Source: Pseudomonas sessilinigenes
Lineage (GTDB): Bacteria; Pseudomonadota; Gammaproteobacteria; Pseudomonadales; Pseudomonadaceae
Direction: 5' to 3'
Assembly (NCBI RefSeq): GCF_003850565.1
Contig: NZ_CP027706.1
Location: 1,488,001-1,552,000 of the forward strand
DNA: 64,000 nucleotides
The notes beneath the pieces are model-generated. The model was not told the origin of the DNA and did not search any database. It saw only the letters and a list, made by a program, of their open reading frames with translations. Numbering within the stretch: the stretch's first letter is position 1; each line of letters begins with the position of its first letter. Shown one piece after another: positions 45,662 to 54,856 of the stretch. The position numbers were made by a program, and so were the translations under genes.

Positions 45662-46402
45662 ATGATCCGTCCATCGTCCCTGATCCAGGTCCTGGGTGGC
45701 ATTGGGTTGCTGTTGGGCAGCGCCGCGGTCGCTGCCCAGTGCCTGCCGCCACCACGCAATGCCCAGGTGCCGGGGTTTTCCCTGTGCAAGGAGTGGCCGG
45801 CCTTCGCTGACCAGAGCATCAGCCTACTGGCCGAACTGACGCCGGATCCGGCGGTGGCCGATGCCTCCGGTGACGGCTCCTACGATCTGCAACTGGCGGT
45901 GCTGGATCGCCAGGACGGACAGGCGCTGGCCAGCTACCGGCAGCCGGCGGCCTTCGTCTCCGACGCCATCCACCTGGACAGCCTGAAGCTCGACACCGGG
46001 CGCTTCCAGCTGGCCCCGCAGGTGCGTGCCTTTGGCGTCAGGGCGGCATTCTCCGGCTCTTCGCGGGTCAATCCGTTCGATCAGGTGCTGCTCAGTCTCT
46101 ATGTGCGCGAAGGCACCAGGCTGCGTCCAGTGATGGAGAAGTTCGTGGCCTATTCCTACAGCGGCGAGTGGGATGGGCAATGCACCGGACAGCGGGTCGA
46201 GACCACCCGTACCCTGGATATCGCCAAGACCGGCAGCCACGGTTATGCCGACCTGATCGTGCGCTCGGTGAGCGTCACCACCCTCGGCGAAGGCCAGGGC
46301 GAGCAGTGCCAGTCCCGTTCCGTCACCAGCAAGCCTGTGTTGACCACCCTGCATTACGATGGCCAGCGCTATGTGTTGCCCAATGAACTGAACGGGATTT
46401 GA
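45662..46402 (+). CDS. Exported protein of unknown function, tandem copy 1
   Basis: A 246-residue exported protein (signal peptide 1-25). It has four or more Cys in the mature part ('AQCLPPPRNAQVPGFSLCKEWPA', 'WDGQCTGQ', 'GEQCQSR'), probably disulfide-bonded. It has the same order of blocks as the next gene: 'CKEWPA' opening, a 'YDLQLAVLDRQDGQALASY' strand, 'DTGRFQLAPQVRAFGVR', and 'SHGYADLIVRS'. I do not recognise the family. The pair is followed by fosA with only a few bases between genes. Confidence 0.7.
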   Translation: MIRPSSLIQVLGGIGLLLGSAAVAAQCLPPPRNAQVPGFSLCKEWPAFADQSISLLAELTPDPAVADASGDGSYDLQLAVLDRQDGQALASYRQPAAFVSDAIHLDSLKLDTGRFQLAPQVRAFGVRAAFSGSSRVNPFDQVLLSLYVREGTRLRPVMEKFVAYSYSGEWDGQCTGQRVETTRTLDIAKTGSHGYADLIVRSVSVTTLGEGQGEQCQSRSVTSKPVLTTLHYDGQRYVLPNELNGI

Positions 46403-46412
46403 AGGCGTGTCG

Positions 46413-47138
46413 ATGAAGCGCTGTGGAGTTGGCCCTGGGCTAGCGTTATTGGGTTTGTTGGTGGTCACGGCGGCCCGGGCCGACTGTGATGACCGCGTCG
46501 ATGTTCCTGGGCAGTTGCATGTTTGCAAGGCCTGGCCTGCGCAGCCTGGGATGAGCATCAGTGCCCGGGCGACCCCGATGCCCGGGCCTGGGGATGGCGA
46601 CACTCGCCGCTACAGCCTGGATGTGGCCCTGGTGGATGGTGACTCCGGTTGGGCGGTGGCCAGCAACTACAAGGATTCGGCACTGTTCAGCGATGCCGTG
46701 GCCGTGCAGGGCCTGCAGATCGATACCGCGCGTTATCGCTTGAACCAGGCGGAGCAGGCCTTTGGCCTGCGGGTTCTTTACAGCCACGACTCCAGCGCCG
46801 CTCCCTACGAGAAATCCGTGCTGACTCTCTACCGGCATGAGGACAAGGAAATCCTGCCCTTGCTGGAAGGGCTGGTGGTGGATGAGCGCTCCGGTGAGTT
46901 CGGTTGGGAAGGGCAGTGCTCGGGGCGTTCCCGGACAATGCACCGGACCTTGCAGATGGGCCCTGGCCAGCGTCATGGCTACGCCGACCTGATCGTGCGC
47001 ACCCGAGAAATCAAGACTGAGCACTTCAAGGGCCGCGACGGTTGCGACAGTCGCGACCTGCCTGCCCGCGACAGTACCCTGACGTTGCACTACGACGGTG
47101 TGCGTTATCCGATTCCCGACGCCTTGAAAGGATCCTGA
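46413..47138 (+). CDS. Exported protein of unknown function, tandem copy 2
   Basis: A 241-residue paralogue of the preceding protein, with signal peptide (1-23) and the parallel blocks 'LHVCKAWPAQPG', 'YSLDVALVDGDSGWAVASNY', 'DTARYRLNQAEQAFGLRV', 'WEGQCSG' and 'RHGYADLIVRT'. The ATG at 46413 has AAGG 7 bases upstream. The fosA start is 3 bases after its stop, so the three genes form an operon. Whether the pair has anything to do with fosfomycin is unknown. Confidence 0.7.
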   Translation: MKRCGVGPGLALLGLLVVTAARADCDDRVDVPGQLHVCKAWPAQPGMSISARATPMPGPGDGDTRRYSLDVALVDGDSGWAVASNYKDSALFSDAVAVQGLQIDTARYRLNQAEQAFGLRVLYSHDSSAAPYEKSVLTLYRHEDKEILPLLEGLVVDERSGEFGWEGQCSGRSRTMHRTLQMGPGQRHGYADLIVRTREIKTEHFKGRDGCDSRDLPARDSTLTLHYDGVRYPIPDALKGS

Positions 47139-47141
47139 TCC

Positions 47142-47585
47142 ATGCTGACTGGCCTCAACCACCTGACCCTGGCGGTCACCGATTTGCCCCGCAGCCTGGC
47201 CTTCTATCATTCGCTGCTGCAACTGCGCCTGGAGGCCAGTTGGGATGGCGGCGCCTACCTGTCGCTGCCAGGGCTGTGGTTGTGCCTGTCGCTGGATGCG
47301 CAACGCCAGGTGCCGGCGGTGGCCGACTACACTCACTATGCCTTCAGCCTGGAGGCTGGCGATTTCGATTCCTTCGTCCTGCGTATGCGTGAAGCCGGGG
47401 TAAGGGAGTGGCGCGACAATCGCAGCGAGGGCGCTTCGTTCTATTTTCTCGATCCGGACGGGCACCGGCTCGAAGCCCATGTCGGCGACCTGGCCTCGCG
47501 GTTGCGGGCCTGCCGCCAGCGGCCCTATGCCGGCATGCGTTTCTATCCCGCCGACCAGAAGAGCAGTGCCGTGTTCGACAGTTGA
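47142..47585 (+). CDS. fosA: FosA fosfomycin glutathione transferase
   Basis: A 147-residue glyoxalase-superfamily enzyme that adds glutathione to the epoxide of fosfomycin. Mn2+ ligands are H7, H65 and E111 ('LNHLTL', 'DYTHYAF', '[10 protein letters not shown]'), and the K+/substrate region '[11 protein letters not shown]' is intact. It is very similar to the chromosomal FosA of P. aeruginosa, and has a C-terminal extension of about ten residues. It lies 3 bases after the second unknown exported protein. Confidence 0.94.
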   Translation: MLTGLNHLTLAVTDLPRSLAFYHSLLQLRLEASWDGGAYLSLPGLWLCLSLDAQRQVPAVADYTHYAFSLEAGDFDSFVLRMREAGVREWRDNRSEGASFYFLDPDGHRLEAHVGDLASRLRACRQRPYAGMRFYPADQKSSAVFDS

Positions 47586-47686
47586 ACAAAGCCGCTGGTG
47601 GTCGGGGCCCGGGATCGTGCAGAATCCTGCACATTCATCCTGTACCTGGCGCCCTTCGCGAGGTGCACTGACTTGGAGTCTTGTCG

Positions 47687-48325
47687 ATGACCTCATCGCT
47701 GTTGCTGGCCGTTATCACCTCGGGTTTCATTTATGCGATCACCCCCGGACCCGGGGTGCTGGCGGTATTCGGCATTGGCGCGGCTCGTGGACGGCAAGCC
47801 GGGGCGGGGTTTCTCTGCGGGCATATGGTCGGTGATGTGGTCTGGTGCAGCACGGCCCTGGTGGCCATTGTCGGTGCCCGGGAAATCGGCAGCGAAGCCT
47901 TCAATATCCTGGGCTTCCTCAGTGGCCTGTATCTGTTCTGGCTCGGTCTGCGAGCCATTCGCAGCAAGGGTGGCAGCGCCGATGATCCCCAGGGGGCGGC
48001 TCGTAATCCGTTCTGGCACGGCATCCTCTTCGGCCTGACCAATCCCAAGGCTTATCCGGTGGCGGTGGCGACCTTCACTGCGCTGCTTTCCAGCCGGGCC
48101 GAGATGCTCAGTTGGTCGATGCTCCCCGGCCTGATTGCCTTGAGTTTCCTTGGCGGTCTTGCGGCATACGCTATTCTCATCGGCATTGTCGGGGCTCGCC
48201 AGGTGCGCGGCTGGTATCAGCGTCACGAACTGGCGATCACCCGGGTGTGTGGCGTGATGTTCATCGGCTTTGCGGTCAATGCCCTGGTGCATGCGGTGCC
48301 CGGGCTGGTCGGCAACAAATCGTAG
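47687..48325 (+). CDS. LysE/RhtB-family amino-acid exporter
   Basis: A 212-residue inner-membrane protein with about six transmembrane segments. The family opening 'ITPGPGVLAVFGIGAARGRQAGAGFLCGH' and the middle 'GLYLFWLGLRAIRS' are clear, as is 'GLTNPKAYPVAVATFTALL'. These transporters export amino acids such as threonine, homoserine or lysine. The ATG at 47687 has TTGGAG upstream. A 6-base palindrome (47617-47632) precedes it. The substrate is not predictable. Confidence 0.9.
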   Translation: MTSSLLLAVITSGFIYAITPGPGVLAVFGIGAARGRQAGAGFLCGHMVGDVVWCSTALVAIVGAREIGSEAFNILGFLSGLYLFWLGLRAIRSKGGSADDPQGAARNPFWHGILFGLTNPKAYPVAVATFTALLSSRAEMLSWSMLPGLIALSFLGGLAAYAILIGIVGARQVRGWYQRHELAITRVCGVMFIGFAVNALVHAVPGLVGNKS

Positions 48326-48434
48326 GCAAGGCCGTTCGCAGGTTGCGACGCAGCGCAGCCGGTGCCAGGCATCGGCTGATCGGGCTCAAGGGATGGGTAC
48401 TCAGTGCATTTTCCATGGGTAGTAACTTTCTCTG

Positions 48435-49784
48435 ATGGCAACCAAAAACTCCGCGCCTTTGGCCAGTTTCATCGACCTGCTCCTGGACGCCGTATGTGCG
48501 GTGGATGCCGAGGGTCGCTTCGTATTCGTCAGTGCGGCTTGCGAGCGTGTGTTCGGTTATACGGCCGATGAACTGATCGGCCGAATGATGATCGAGCTGG
48601 TGCATCCGGACGATCGCGAGCGCACCTTGCAAGCCGCCCGGGAAATCATGGGTGGCGTGCCCAAGCCCAATTTCGAGAACCGCTACCTGCGCAAGGACGG
48701 GCGGGTGGCGCATATCCTCTGGTCCGCGCGGTGGTCGGAAGTGGACCAGTTGCGCATCGCCGTGGCCCGGGATATCACCGAGCGCAAGCGAGCCGAATCC
48801 AAGCAGGCGGCACTGTATGCGATCTCCGAAGCTGCCCACGCCACCGAGGACCTGCTGGTGCTGTTCAAGCACGTGCACCGGATCATCGGCGAGTGGCTGC
48901 CGGCATTGAACTGCTCCCTGGCGCTGTATGACGAGCGTTGCGCCGGCTTGAGCTTTCCCTACCATGTGGATGATTGCGAGCGCAGCCCGGAACTGCCGGG
49001 GACATTGATCGGGCGCTTTTGCCACGAGGTGCTGCTCCGCGGCCAGCCCTTGCTGCTGGCGCCCGAGTGCTCGCCGACCCGAAGCATCTGGGACGAATTT
49101 GCGGCGATCCAGGGGCCGCGGTGCTGGCTTGGCGTGCCGCTCAACGCACAGAAGGGCACCATCGGCGTGCTCATGGTCAAGAGTGCTCCGGGTACCCAGG
49201 GCTACGGCGAGCAGGACCAGGAACTGCTGCAGTACGTCAGCGCCCAGCTGGCCGCGGCCATCGAGCGCAAGCAGTTGCATGCCCGGCTGCACTACATGGC
49301 CGAGTATGACCAGCTGACTCACCTGCCTAACCGCGAGCTGCTGAGGGAGCGCCTCAGGTCGGCCCTGGCCCGTGCCCGGCGTGAAGCCGGGCGCATGGCC
49401 TTGTTGTATGTCGATCTGGACAGGTTCAAGGAGGTCAACGATACCTGCGGGCATGCGGTGGGCGACATGCTGTTGCAAGCCGTGGCCACCCGCCTCAAGG
49501 CCTGTATCAGGGAGACCGATACCGTGGCTCGGATTGGCGGCGATGAATTCGTGATCCTGCTGGAGAGCGTGCAGCACAGCGACGATGCCCAGCGGGTGGC
49601 GGACAAGATCCGCGGTGCGCTGGGTGAACCGCTGCGCCTGGACGGCCATTCGCTGCACATCCTGCCGAGCATCGGCATTGGCCTGTATCCCGAGCATGGC
49701 CTGGAGGAAAAGCAACTGTTCAAGCATGCCGACGAGGCCATGTATGCCGTCAAGCGCGCCCACAAGAGCCGTTCCAACGCCTGA
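48435..49784 (+). CDS. PAS-GAF-GGDEF diguanylate cyclase
   Basis: A 449-residue cytosolic protein. It has a PAS domain (about 10-118, 'LLDAVCAVDAEGRFVFVSAACERVFGY' and 'VARDITERKRAE'), a GAF domain (about 125-275), and a GGDEF domain (about 290-445). The catalytic 'ARIGGDEFVILL' is intact, and an inhibitory-site 'RETD' lies five residues before it. It should make c-di-GMP from two GTP under control of a bound ligand. There is no EAL domain and no transmembrane segment. Confidence 0.93.
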   Translation: MATKNSAPLASFIDLLLDAVCAVDAEGRFVFVSAACERVFGYTADELIGRMMIELVHPDDRERTLQAAREIMGGVPKPNFENRYLRKDGRVAHILWSARWSEVDQLRIAVARDITERKRAESKQAALYAISEAAHATEDLLVLFKHVHRIIGEWLPALNCSLALYDERCAGLSFPYHVDDCERSPELPGTLIGRFCHEVLLRGQPLLLAPECSPTRSIWDEFAAIQGPRCWLGVPLNAQKGTIGVLMVKSAPGTQGYGEQDQELLQYVSAQLAAAIERKQLHARLHYMAEYDQLTHLPNRELLRERLRSALARARREAGRMALLYVDLDRFKEVNDTCGHAVGDMLLQAVATRLKACIRETDTVARIGGDEFVILLESVQHSDDAQRVADKIRGALGEPLRLDGHSLHILPSIGIGLYPEHGLEEKQLFKHADEAMYAVKRAHKSRSNA

Positions 49785-49907
49785 TCGAACGAGCACCGTC
49801 CCGGGCGCCGTTCGTCGTGCAAGCTAAACCTTTATGGCTTGGGCTTTTCCCTATGCAGACGAACGTTTTCGTTCACGACCGATTCATCTGCAACAGGAGA
49901 ACTCCCC

Positions 49908-50432
49908 ATGAACGCCATTGCCACTGTGATGCGCAGCGCCGGCCTGGCGCTGCTCCTGGGCCTGTGTGCCAACAGTGCCCTGGCCCAATCCCCTGTGGCC
50001 TTCATCGATGACGCATCGGCCCAAGGCATGGCCGACATCGAGGCCAGTCGCCAGGCGCACCAGCAAACCTCTTCCAGGGCGGTCAAGGAATACACCATCC
50101 AGGTCATCAATGACCGCACCACCGCCAACCAGCACCTGGCCAGGATCGCCAAGCAACTGGATTTGCCGATCGCTCCACGCGAGCAATTGATGGACCAGGC
50201 CAGGCGCCTGATTCCTACCGTCGCCGAAGGCGAGGACGTCGACCGGGCCTACGCGACGAACCAGATCAAGAGTACCGAGCAGGCGATCCGGCAGATCCGC
50301 CAGCAGGCCCAGGCCAGCGAGCTGCCTGAGCTCAAGGCCTTTGCCGAGGAAACCTTGCCCAAGCTGAAAAATCACCTGCAGATGGCCAAGGCACTACAGG
50401 CCGGACGCCTGTCCGATCACCTGGAGGGGTGA
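49908..50432 (+). CDS. DUF4142-family exported protein
   Basis: A 174-residue protein with a Sec signal peptide (1-26). The mature part is a DUF4142 four-helix bundle ('DDASAQGMADIEASRQAHQQTSSRAVKEYTIQVINDRTTANQHLARIAKQLDLPI'), a ferritin-like fold without clear metal ligands. Function is unknown; some members are stress-related. A short perfect inverted repeat (49861-49874) lies about 35 bases before the ATG. Confidence 0.85.
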   Translation: MNAIATVMRSAGLALLLGLCANSALAQSPVAFIDDASAQGMADIEASRQAHQQTSSRAVKEYTIQVINDRTTANQHLARIAKQLDLPIAPREQLMDQARRLIPTVAEGEDVDRAYATNQIKSTEQAIRQIRQQAQASELPELKAFAEETLPKLKNHLQMAKALQAGRLSDHLEG

Positions 50433-50604
50433 CGAACAGCGGGCTTCAGGGCAGGTACCGGGCGGGTGGTTGCCCTGATGGTTACACCTGAGAACATTCC
50501 TTCGCAGAATAAAACAGGATTGTGCTGGAGCCTTGGCGGTTGCGGGCTTAACGTGACCAGGACCCGGTGCCGCCAGGGCGCCGCGAGGCTCAAGGAGACA
50601 GCAC

Positions 50605-51378
50605 ATGACGAGTACGGCCGGGGATTCGGTCTGCGACCTGTATCACCGTGCGGAGGACTATTTCTTCGTATCCATCTCCCAGTTCTATCGTCGCTTCGGA
50701 GCGGACCTGAGTGCCTATTGCACCGGGGTCGAGGCCAGCAGCCTGAACTTGCTGATCATGAAGAACCAGGGCCCGCACAGCGCTGCCCAGCTGGCCGAAG
50801 GCGTGGCCTTCCTGCAACTGACCGGCATGCCGTTTTGCGTCGTGGTACCCGAGGCTCATGTAGCTCATGTCAGCGAACCGTTACGCCAGCAACAGCTACT
50901 GCCGGCAGACCGAACCACTTGCATGGTCCTCGACCTCGAGGCCTATGAAGCGCCACAGGTATCGGCGCAACGGATGGATATCCGTTGCACCGATGATTGC
51001 CTTGAAGACTGGGGGCTGCCGGTGGAGAGCGCATTCGAGTCCGGCGCAGGGGGGATCGAACAGTACCTGGCCCGGCACCGGGCCGCGTTGCAGTCCGGTA
51101 GGGCATTGCGCCATTTCACCCTGTATGTCGATCAACGTCCGGTGAGCGCCTTGACCCTCTCCCTGGGGCCCGCAGTGGCGCGCCTGGACGACATCGGTAC
51201 CTTGCAACAGTGCCAGGGGCGCGGTCACGCCACGGCGCTCATCCACCATGTGCTGGCTTTCGCCAAGGCCCAGGGGGCCGGGACTTGCGTCCTGGAGGCG
51301 TCTCTGGACGGCCTGTCGATCTATCGCAAGGTCGGCTTCAAGCGCCTGTTCGACTACCGCACCTTCTGCCAGGAGTGA
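50605..51378 (+). CDS. GNAT-family N-acetyltransferase
   Basis: A 257-residue protein with the GNAT fold in its C-terminal half. The acetyl-CoA pyrophosphate loop 'DIGTLQQCQGRGHATALIHHVLAFA' is well formed, followed by 'TCVLEASLDGLSIYRKVGFKRLF'. The N-terminal half is a substrate domain with no recognised family. It is convergent with the AraC regulator of the hydroxyproline operon and probably unrelated to it. The acceptor is unknown. Confidence 0.87.
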   Translation: MTSTAGDSVCDLYHRAEDYFFVSISQFYRRFGADLSAYCTGVEASSLNLLIMKNQGPHSAAQLAEGVAFLQLTGMPFCVVVPEAHVAHVSEPLRQQQLLPADRTTCMVLDLEAYEAPQVSAQRMDIRCTDDCLEDWGLPVESAFESGAGGIEQYLARHRAALQSGRALRHFTLYVDQRPVSALTLSLGPAVARLDDIGTLQQCQGRGHATALIHHVLAFAKAQGAGTCVLEASLDGLSIYRKVGFKRLFDYRTFCQE

Positions 51379-51387
51379 CTCGCGCCG

Positions 51388-52164
51388 CTAGCGACCGGCA
51401 TTAAGTCGGAACTGGCGCGGGCTGACTCCGGTCAGGGCCTTGAACTGTCGGCTGAAGGCGCTGTGGTCGGTGTAGCCGCACTGCAGCGCCACCTCGGTGA
51501 TCGGTTCCTCGGTGATCAGGAGGCGCGAGGCGTTTTCCAGGCGGGCCTTGTGAATCATCTGCCGTGGCGTCAGGTGGAAGATGCGCTTGCAGTAGCGCTC
51601 CAGCTGGGCGATGGACAGGTTGGCGATGCGGGTCAGGTCCTCCAGGCGGATGGCCTCGTTGTAGTGCTCGCGAATGTGCCGATCCACCGCTGCCAGGCGT
51701 TCGTAGGCCGGGTGGGTGTCGCGAGCGGCTTGCAAGTCAAGGGATATGCCGGCCATGCCGATGATCTCGCCACTGCTTCCGTGCAGTGGCAGCTTGTGGG
51801 TCAGGCACCAGCCTGGTTCGCGGCTGCCATACAGGTGCAATTCCAGCTGGCCCTTGATAGTGATGCCCTGGAGCAGCACGCGCCGATCCTGCTCGGTATA
51901 GACGGGCCCGAGCATTTCGGGGAAGACCTCGGCGGAGGTCTTGCCCAGCAACGGGCGGATGTTCTTGAAGCCACAGCGTTGGGCCAGGGTCAGGTTGGCA
52001 ATCAGGTAGCGGGCCTGCAGGTCCTTGACGAAGAACACGGCGCTGGGAATGCCGTCCAGCAGGGGCATGACCAGGGCCAGGTTGGCCAGCAGGCTGTCGA
52101 TGTCCCGGGGGCGCTGGGCGGCCATGGCCCGGGGCAGATGGTGCAGTTGTGCGCTATCGATCAT
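51388..52164 (-). CDS. AraC-family regulator with PAS-type sensor
   Basis: A 258-residue regulator: N-terminal PAS domain (about 30-145, 'IPSAVFFVKDLQARYLIANLTLAQRCGF') and C-terminal AraC/XylS DNA-binding domain (about 155-255, 'LTRIANLSIAQLERYCKRIFHLTPRQMIHKARL' and 'ITEVALQCGYTDHSAFSRQFKALTGVSPRQFR'). It lies directly downstream of the D-hydroxyproline dehydrogenase genes on the same strand. It is therefore the probable activator of hydroxyproline catabolism. The PAS domain may sense the substrate. Confidence 0.88.
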   Translation of the reverse strand: MIDSAQLHHLPRAMAAQRPRDIDSLLANLALVMPLLDGIPSAVFFVKDLQARYLIANLTLAQRCGFKNIRPLLGKTSAEVFPEMLGPVYTEQDRRVLLQGITIKGQLELHLYGSREPGWCLTHKLPLHGSSGEIIGMAGISLDLQAARDTHPAYERLAAVDRHIREHYNEAIRLEDLTRIANLSIAQLERYCKRIFHLTPRQMIHKARLENASRLLITEEPITEVALQCGYTDHSAFSRQFKALTGVSPRQFRLNAGR

Positions 52165-52239
52165 CGTCGGCCTCTCTCCTGGGTGCTTGGCGGGTCGGAT
52201 GCGGCATGAACTGGCCGGGGTATTTCCCCGTGCGCCCAT

Positions 52240-53508
52240 TCAGGGGTCGCAGGCTGGTTGCGCGTCATCGAGCAGCAGGCTGGCAATCCGGGCCGGCACC
52301 AGTGGCGCCCGTGGCGCCGGGATGCTCCAGCCGAACAGCTGCTGGGCGGCACTGGCACAGACCCGGCCCTGGCAAGCCCCCATGCCACAGCGGCTTTGCA
52401 GCTTCGCGGTAGGCCAGTCGGGGGCTGCTGCCACGGCGGCGTAGGGTACGTCTTCGCAGCGGCACAGCAGCGTATCAGGCTGGGCCAATTCCAGTATCTG
52501 CGGCTGCAGGGCGAAGTGTTTCCGCAGTTGACCGGCAAACCGCTGCCAGTGCTGCCGCTGGGCGTTCAATGCGGCGGCTCGACCGGCCTGGCCGGTGGCG
52601 GCGTAGCCGGCGATTTCCCCTTCGACCAGGGCCAGCTCACTGCCGCCGATACCCGTGCATTCTCCCGCGGCGTAGACCAGGGGCAGGCTACTGCGCTGCT
52701 CCGAGTCCACGGCAATGGCACCTTGTTCCAGGCGGCAGCCCAGGTGGCTGGCAAGACGCGTGTTGGGTACCAGGCCGAAGCCACATGCCAGGTAGTCGCA
52801 GGAGATTTCCCGGATGCGTCGGCCCTGGCGGATGCGGACGGCTTCCAGGCGCCGTTCGCCCAGTGCCTCGACCACATGGGCGTTGCAACGATAGGCCGTG
52901 GTGCTCAGGTGCAGGGCCTGGGCCAGTTTGTTCGGCCAGCGCCACAGCTGGCTGGCGAACCCGAGCAAGGCACTTGCCGAGGCTTGCTCCAGTACTCGCT
53001 TCACCCGAGCCCCGGCCTGGCGTGCGGTGGCGGCACTGGCCAGCAGCAGGGGGCCGCTACCGGCGATCACCACGGACTGGCCGGCCATTGGCAGGCCGTT
53101 CTTCAACAGGGCTTGCAAGCCGCCGGCGCCGGTGACGCCTGGCAAGGTCCAGCCGGGAAAAGGCAGCAGCAACTCCTGGGCGCCGCAACACAGGATCAGC
53201 CGCTCGTACTGCACCTGCCAGGCTTGCTCGGCGTCCTCCAGGAGCAGGCTGTCGGGCCCCAGTGCACAGATGATGCGGGTGCCACTGAGGTAGCGTACCG
53301 ATGGATGTTGCAGGATCTGGAAGTATTCGGCCTGAGCGGGTGTCGGCGGATGGTTCGGGCCGTTGCGCCAGATCTGCCCGCCAGGGCGCGGATTATCGTC
53401 GATCATCAGGATCGAACGGGCGTTGTGGCTGGCGGCCCGGGCGGCGGCCAGCCCCGCGGGGCCACTGCCGACGATCAGGACCTGGCATTGCAGGTGAGGG
53501 TTCGTCAT
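52240..53508 (-). CDS. FAD/NAD(P)-binding subunit, D-hydroxyproline dehydrogenase-type
   Basis: A 422-residue pyridine nucleotide-disulfide oxidoreductase-fold subunit of the HcnB type. The first FAD motif is 'VLIVGSGPAGLAAARAASHNARSILMID', the second nucleotide motif is 'SVVIAGSGPLLLASAATARQAG', and a C-terminal BFD-like Cys cluster ('LLCRCEDVPYAAV', 'RCGMGACQGRVC') may hold an iron-sulfur centre. With the two genes upstream it forms a heterotrimeric dye-linked dehydrogenase. Start and stop overlap its neighbour by 4 bases. Confidence 0.86.
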   Translation of the reverse strand: MTNPHLQCQVLIVGSGPAGLAAARAASHNARSILMIDDNPRPGGQIWRNGPNHPPTPAQAEYFQILQHPSVRYLSGTRIICALGPDSLLLEDAEQAWQVQYERLILCCGAQELLLPFPGWTLPGVTGAGGLQALLKNGLPMAGQSVVIAGSGPLLLASAATARQAGARVKRVLEQASASALLGFASQLWRWPNKLAQALHLSTTAYRCNAHVVEALGERRLEAVRIRQGRRIREISCDYLACGFGLVPNTRLASHLGCRLEQGAIAVDSEQRSSLPLVYAAGECTGIGGSELALVEGEIAGYAATGQAGRAAALNAQRQHWQRFAGQLRKHFALQPQILELAQPDTLLCRCEDVPYAAVAAAPDWPTAKLQSRCGMGACQGRVCASAAQQLFGWSIPAPRAPLVPARIASLLLDDAQPACDP

Positions 53509-53738
53509 TGACTGCGCTCCACCTGCATGCCGTCGCGGCACAGGGTCTGGCAGGCCAGTTGGCGGCGCCCGTCGATGGTCATCCGGCATTCCTGGCAGAT
53601 TCCCATGCCGCAGAACGCTGCCCTGGGACTTCCGGTACAAGAGAGCCGGGTGCGTGAGTTGCCGCTGACGGCCAAGGCAGCGGCAACGCTGATGCCAGGG
53701 CGTACCAGCACGGCCTGCTGGTCCAGGTAGATGATCAT
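53505..53738 (-). CDS. 2Fe-2S subunit, D-hydroxyproline dehydrogenase-type
   Basis: A 77-residue ferredoxin-like subunit of the HcnA type. Four Cys ligands are visible: C43, C48 and C51 in 'FCGMGICQECRMTIDG', and C63 in 'LACQT'. I start it at the ATG 53738, which overlaps the stop of the upstream oxidase by 4 bases. It would pass electrons between the two flavin subunits and the quinone or cytochrome pool. Confidence 0.87.
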   Translation of the reverse strand: MIIYLDQQAVLVRPGISVAAALAVSGNSRTRLSCTGSPRAAFCGMGICQECRMTIDGRRQLACQTLCRDGMQVERSQ

Positions 53739-54856
53739 GGGGTGACTCCAGTCAGGGAGGTAAAGCGCCCGGGGAGGTAGGGACGAGGGTCGATCGCTGG
53801 GGGCCGGTCGCACATCAGGTCAGCCAGCAACCGTGCACTGGCGGGGGCGGTGGTCACCCCCAGTCCTTCATGTCCGACTGCCAGCCACAAACCTGGCTGT
53901 TGCGGATGTTCGCCGAGGATCGGCAGGCCATCCGGGGTCGCCGAGCGAAAACCGGTCCAGCTTCGAATACCGTTGAGTTGCGCCAGTTCCGGCAGGTAGC
54001 CCACGGCCCGGCGCAGCATCGGTGCCAGCACTTCGGGATCGACCTGTGGATCGAGGGTGTCGAACTGGCGGGACGAGCCGATCAGCAACTGGCCGGTTGG
54101 GCGTGGCTGGACGTTGAAGGCCACGGAGGTGCCATTGCTGGCGTGGGCGCTGGCGGCGTACCCCAGCTCCACCAATTGATGATTAACCTGACGCGGATAG
54201 CGATCGGTAATCAGCAGGTGGCCTTTTTTCGGGCGCAGGGGCAGGGTCGGTAGCAGTTGGCGAGCACCGAAGCCGTTGGCCACCAGGATCCTTGGGGCGT
54301 GCAACAGCTGGCCGTCATCGAGTTCCAGCCGATCTTGGGCGACATGTCGTACATGGCCGCGCCGGCGGCTGATCGAAGGGTGACTTTCCAGCAGCCATTG
54401 GGCCGTGGCGGGTGCGTAGAGAATGCCGTCGCCAGGAATCTTCAAGGCACCACCCAGCCCCTTGCGCAGCATGGGTTCCAGCTTCGCCAGATGCGTTGCA
54501 TCCAGTAGCTGGGTGGCCACGCCGTGCTCGGCCAGAGTGCGCTGCTTGGCCCGTGCCAGGTCCATTTCCGCGCTATCGGCGGCCAGCCACAACGTGCCGC
54601 AATTGCGATAGGCGCAGGCTGTCGGCAGGCGCTTCTGGAACTGTCGCCAGAGTTCTATGGAGTAATGACTCAAGGCCAGCTCGGCGGGGTTGTCGTCCAT
54701 GACCACCAGGTGGCCCATGCCCGCCCCGGTGGCGCCGCCGACGGCGTCGTCCAGTACCAGTACCCGCAATCCGCGCAGCGCCAGCTCATGGGCGCAGGCT
54801 GCGCCGATGATCCCGGCGCCGACCACGATCACATCCGCTTCGGCCCCGTGGCTCAC
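53735..54856 (-). CDS. D-amino-acid oxidase-fold subunit, D-hydroxyproline dehydrogenase-type
   Basis: A 373-residue FAD-dependent oxidoreductase of the DAO/HcnC family. The FAD-binding motif is '[29 protein letters not shown]', the substrate domain follows, and the end carries '[46 protein letters not shown]'. Next to a 4-hydroxyproline epimerase it should oxidise cis-4-hydroxy-D-proline to a pyrroline. It overlaps both neighbours by 4 bases. Confidence 0.89.
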   Translation of the reverse strand: MSHGAEADVIVVGAGIIGAACAHELALRGLRVLVLDDAVGGATGAGMGHLVVMDDNPAELALSHYSIELWRQFQKRLPTACAYRNCGTLWLAADSAEMDLARAKQRTLAEHGVATQLLDATHLAKLEPMLRKGLGGALKIPGDGILYAPATAQWLLESHPSISRRRGHVRHVAQDRLELDDGQLLHAPRILVANGFGARQLLPTLPLRPKKGHLLITDRYPRQVNHQLVELGYAASAHASNGTSVAFNVQPRPTGQLLIGSSRQFDTLDPQVDPEVLAPMLRRAVGYLPELAQLNGIRSWTGFRSATPDGLPILGEHPQQPGLWLAVGHEGLGVTTAPASARLLADLMCDRPPAIDPRPYLPGRFTSLTGVTP

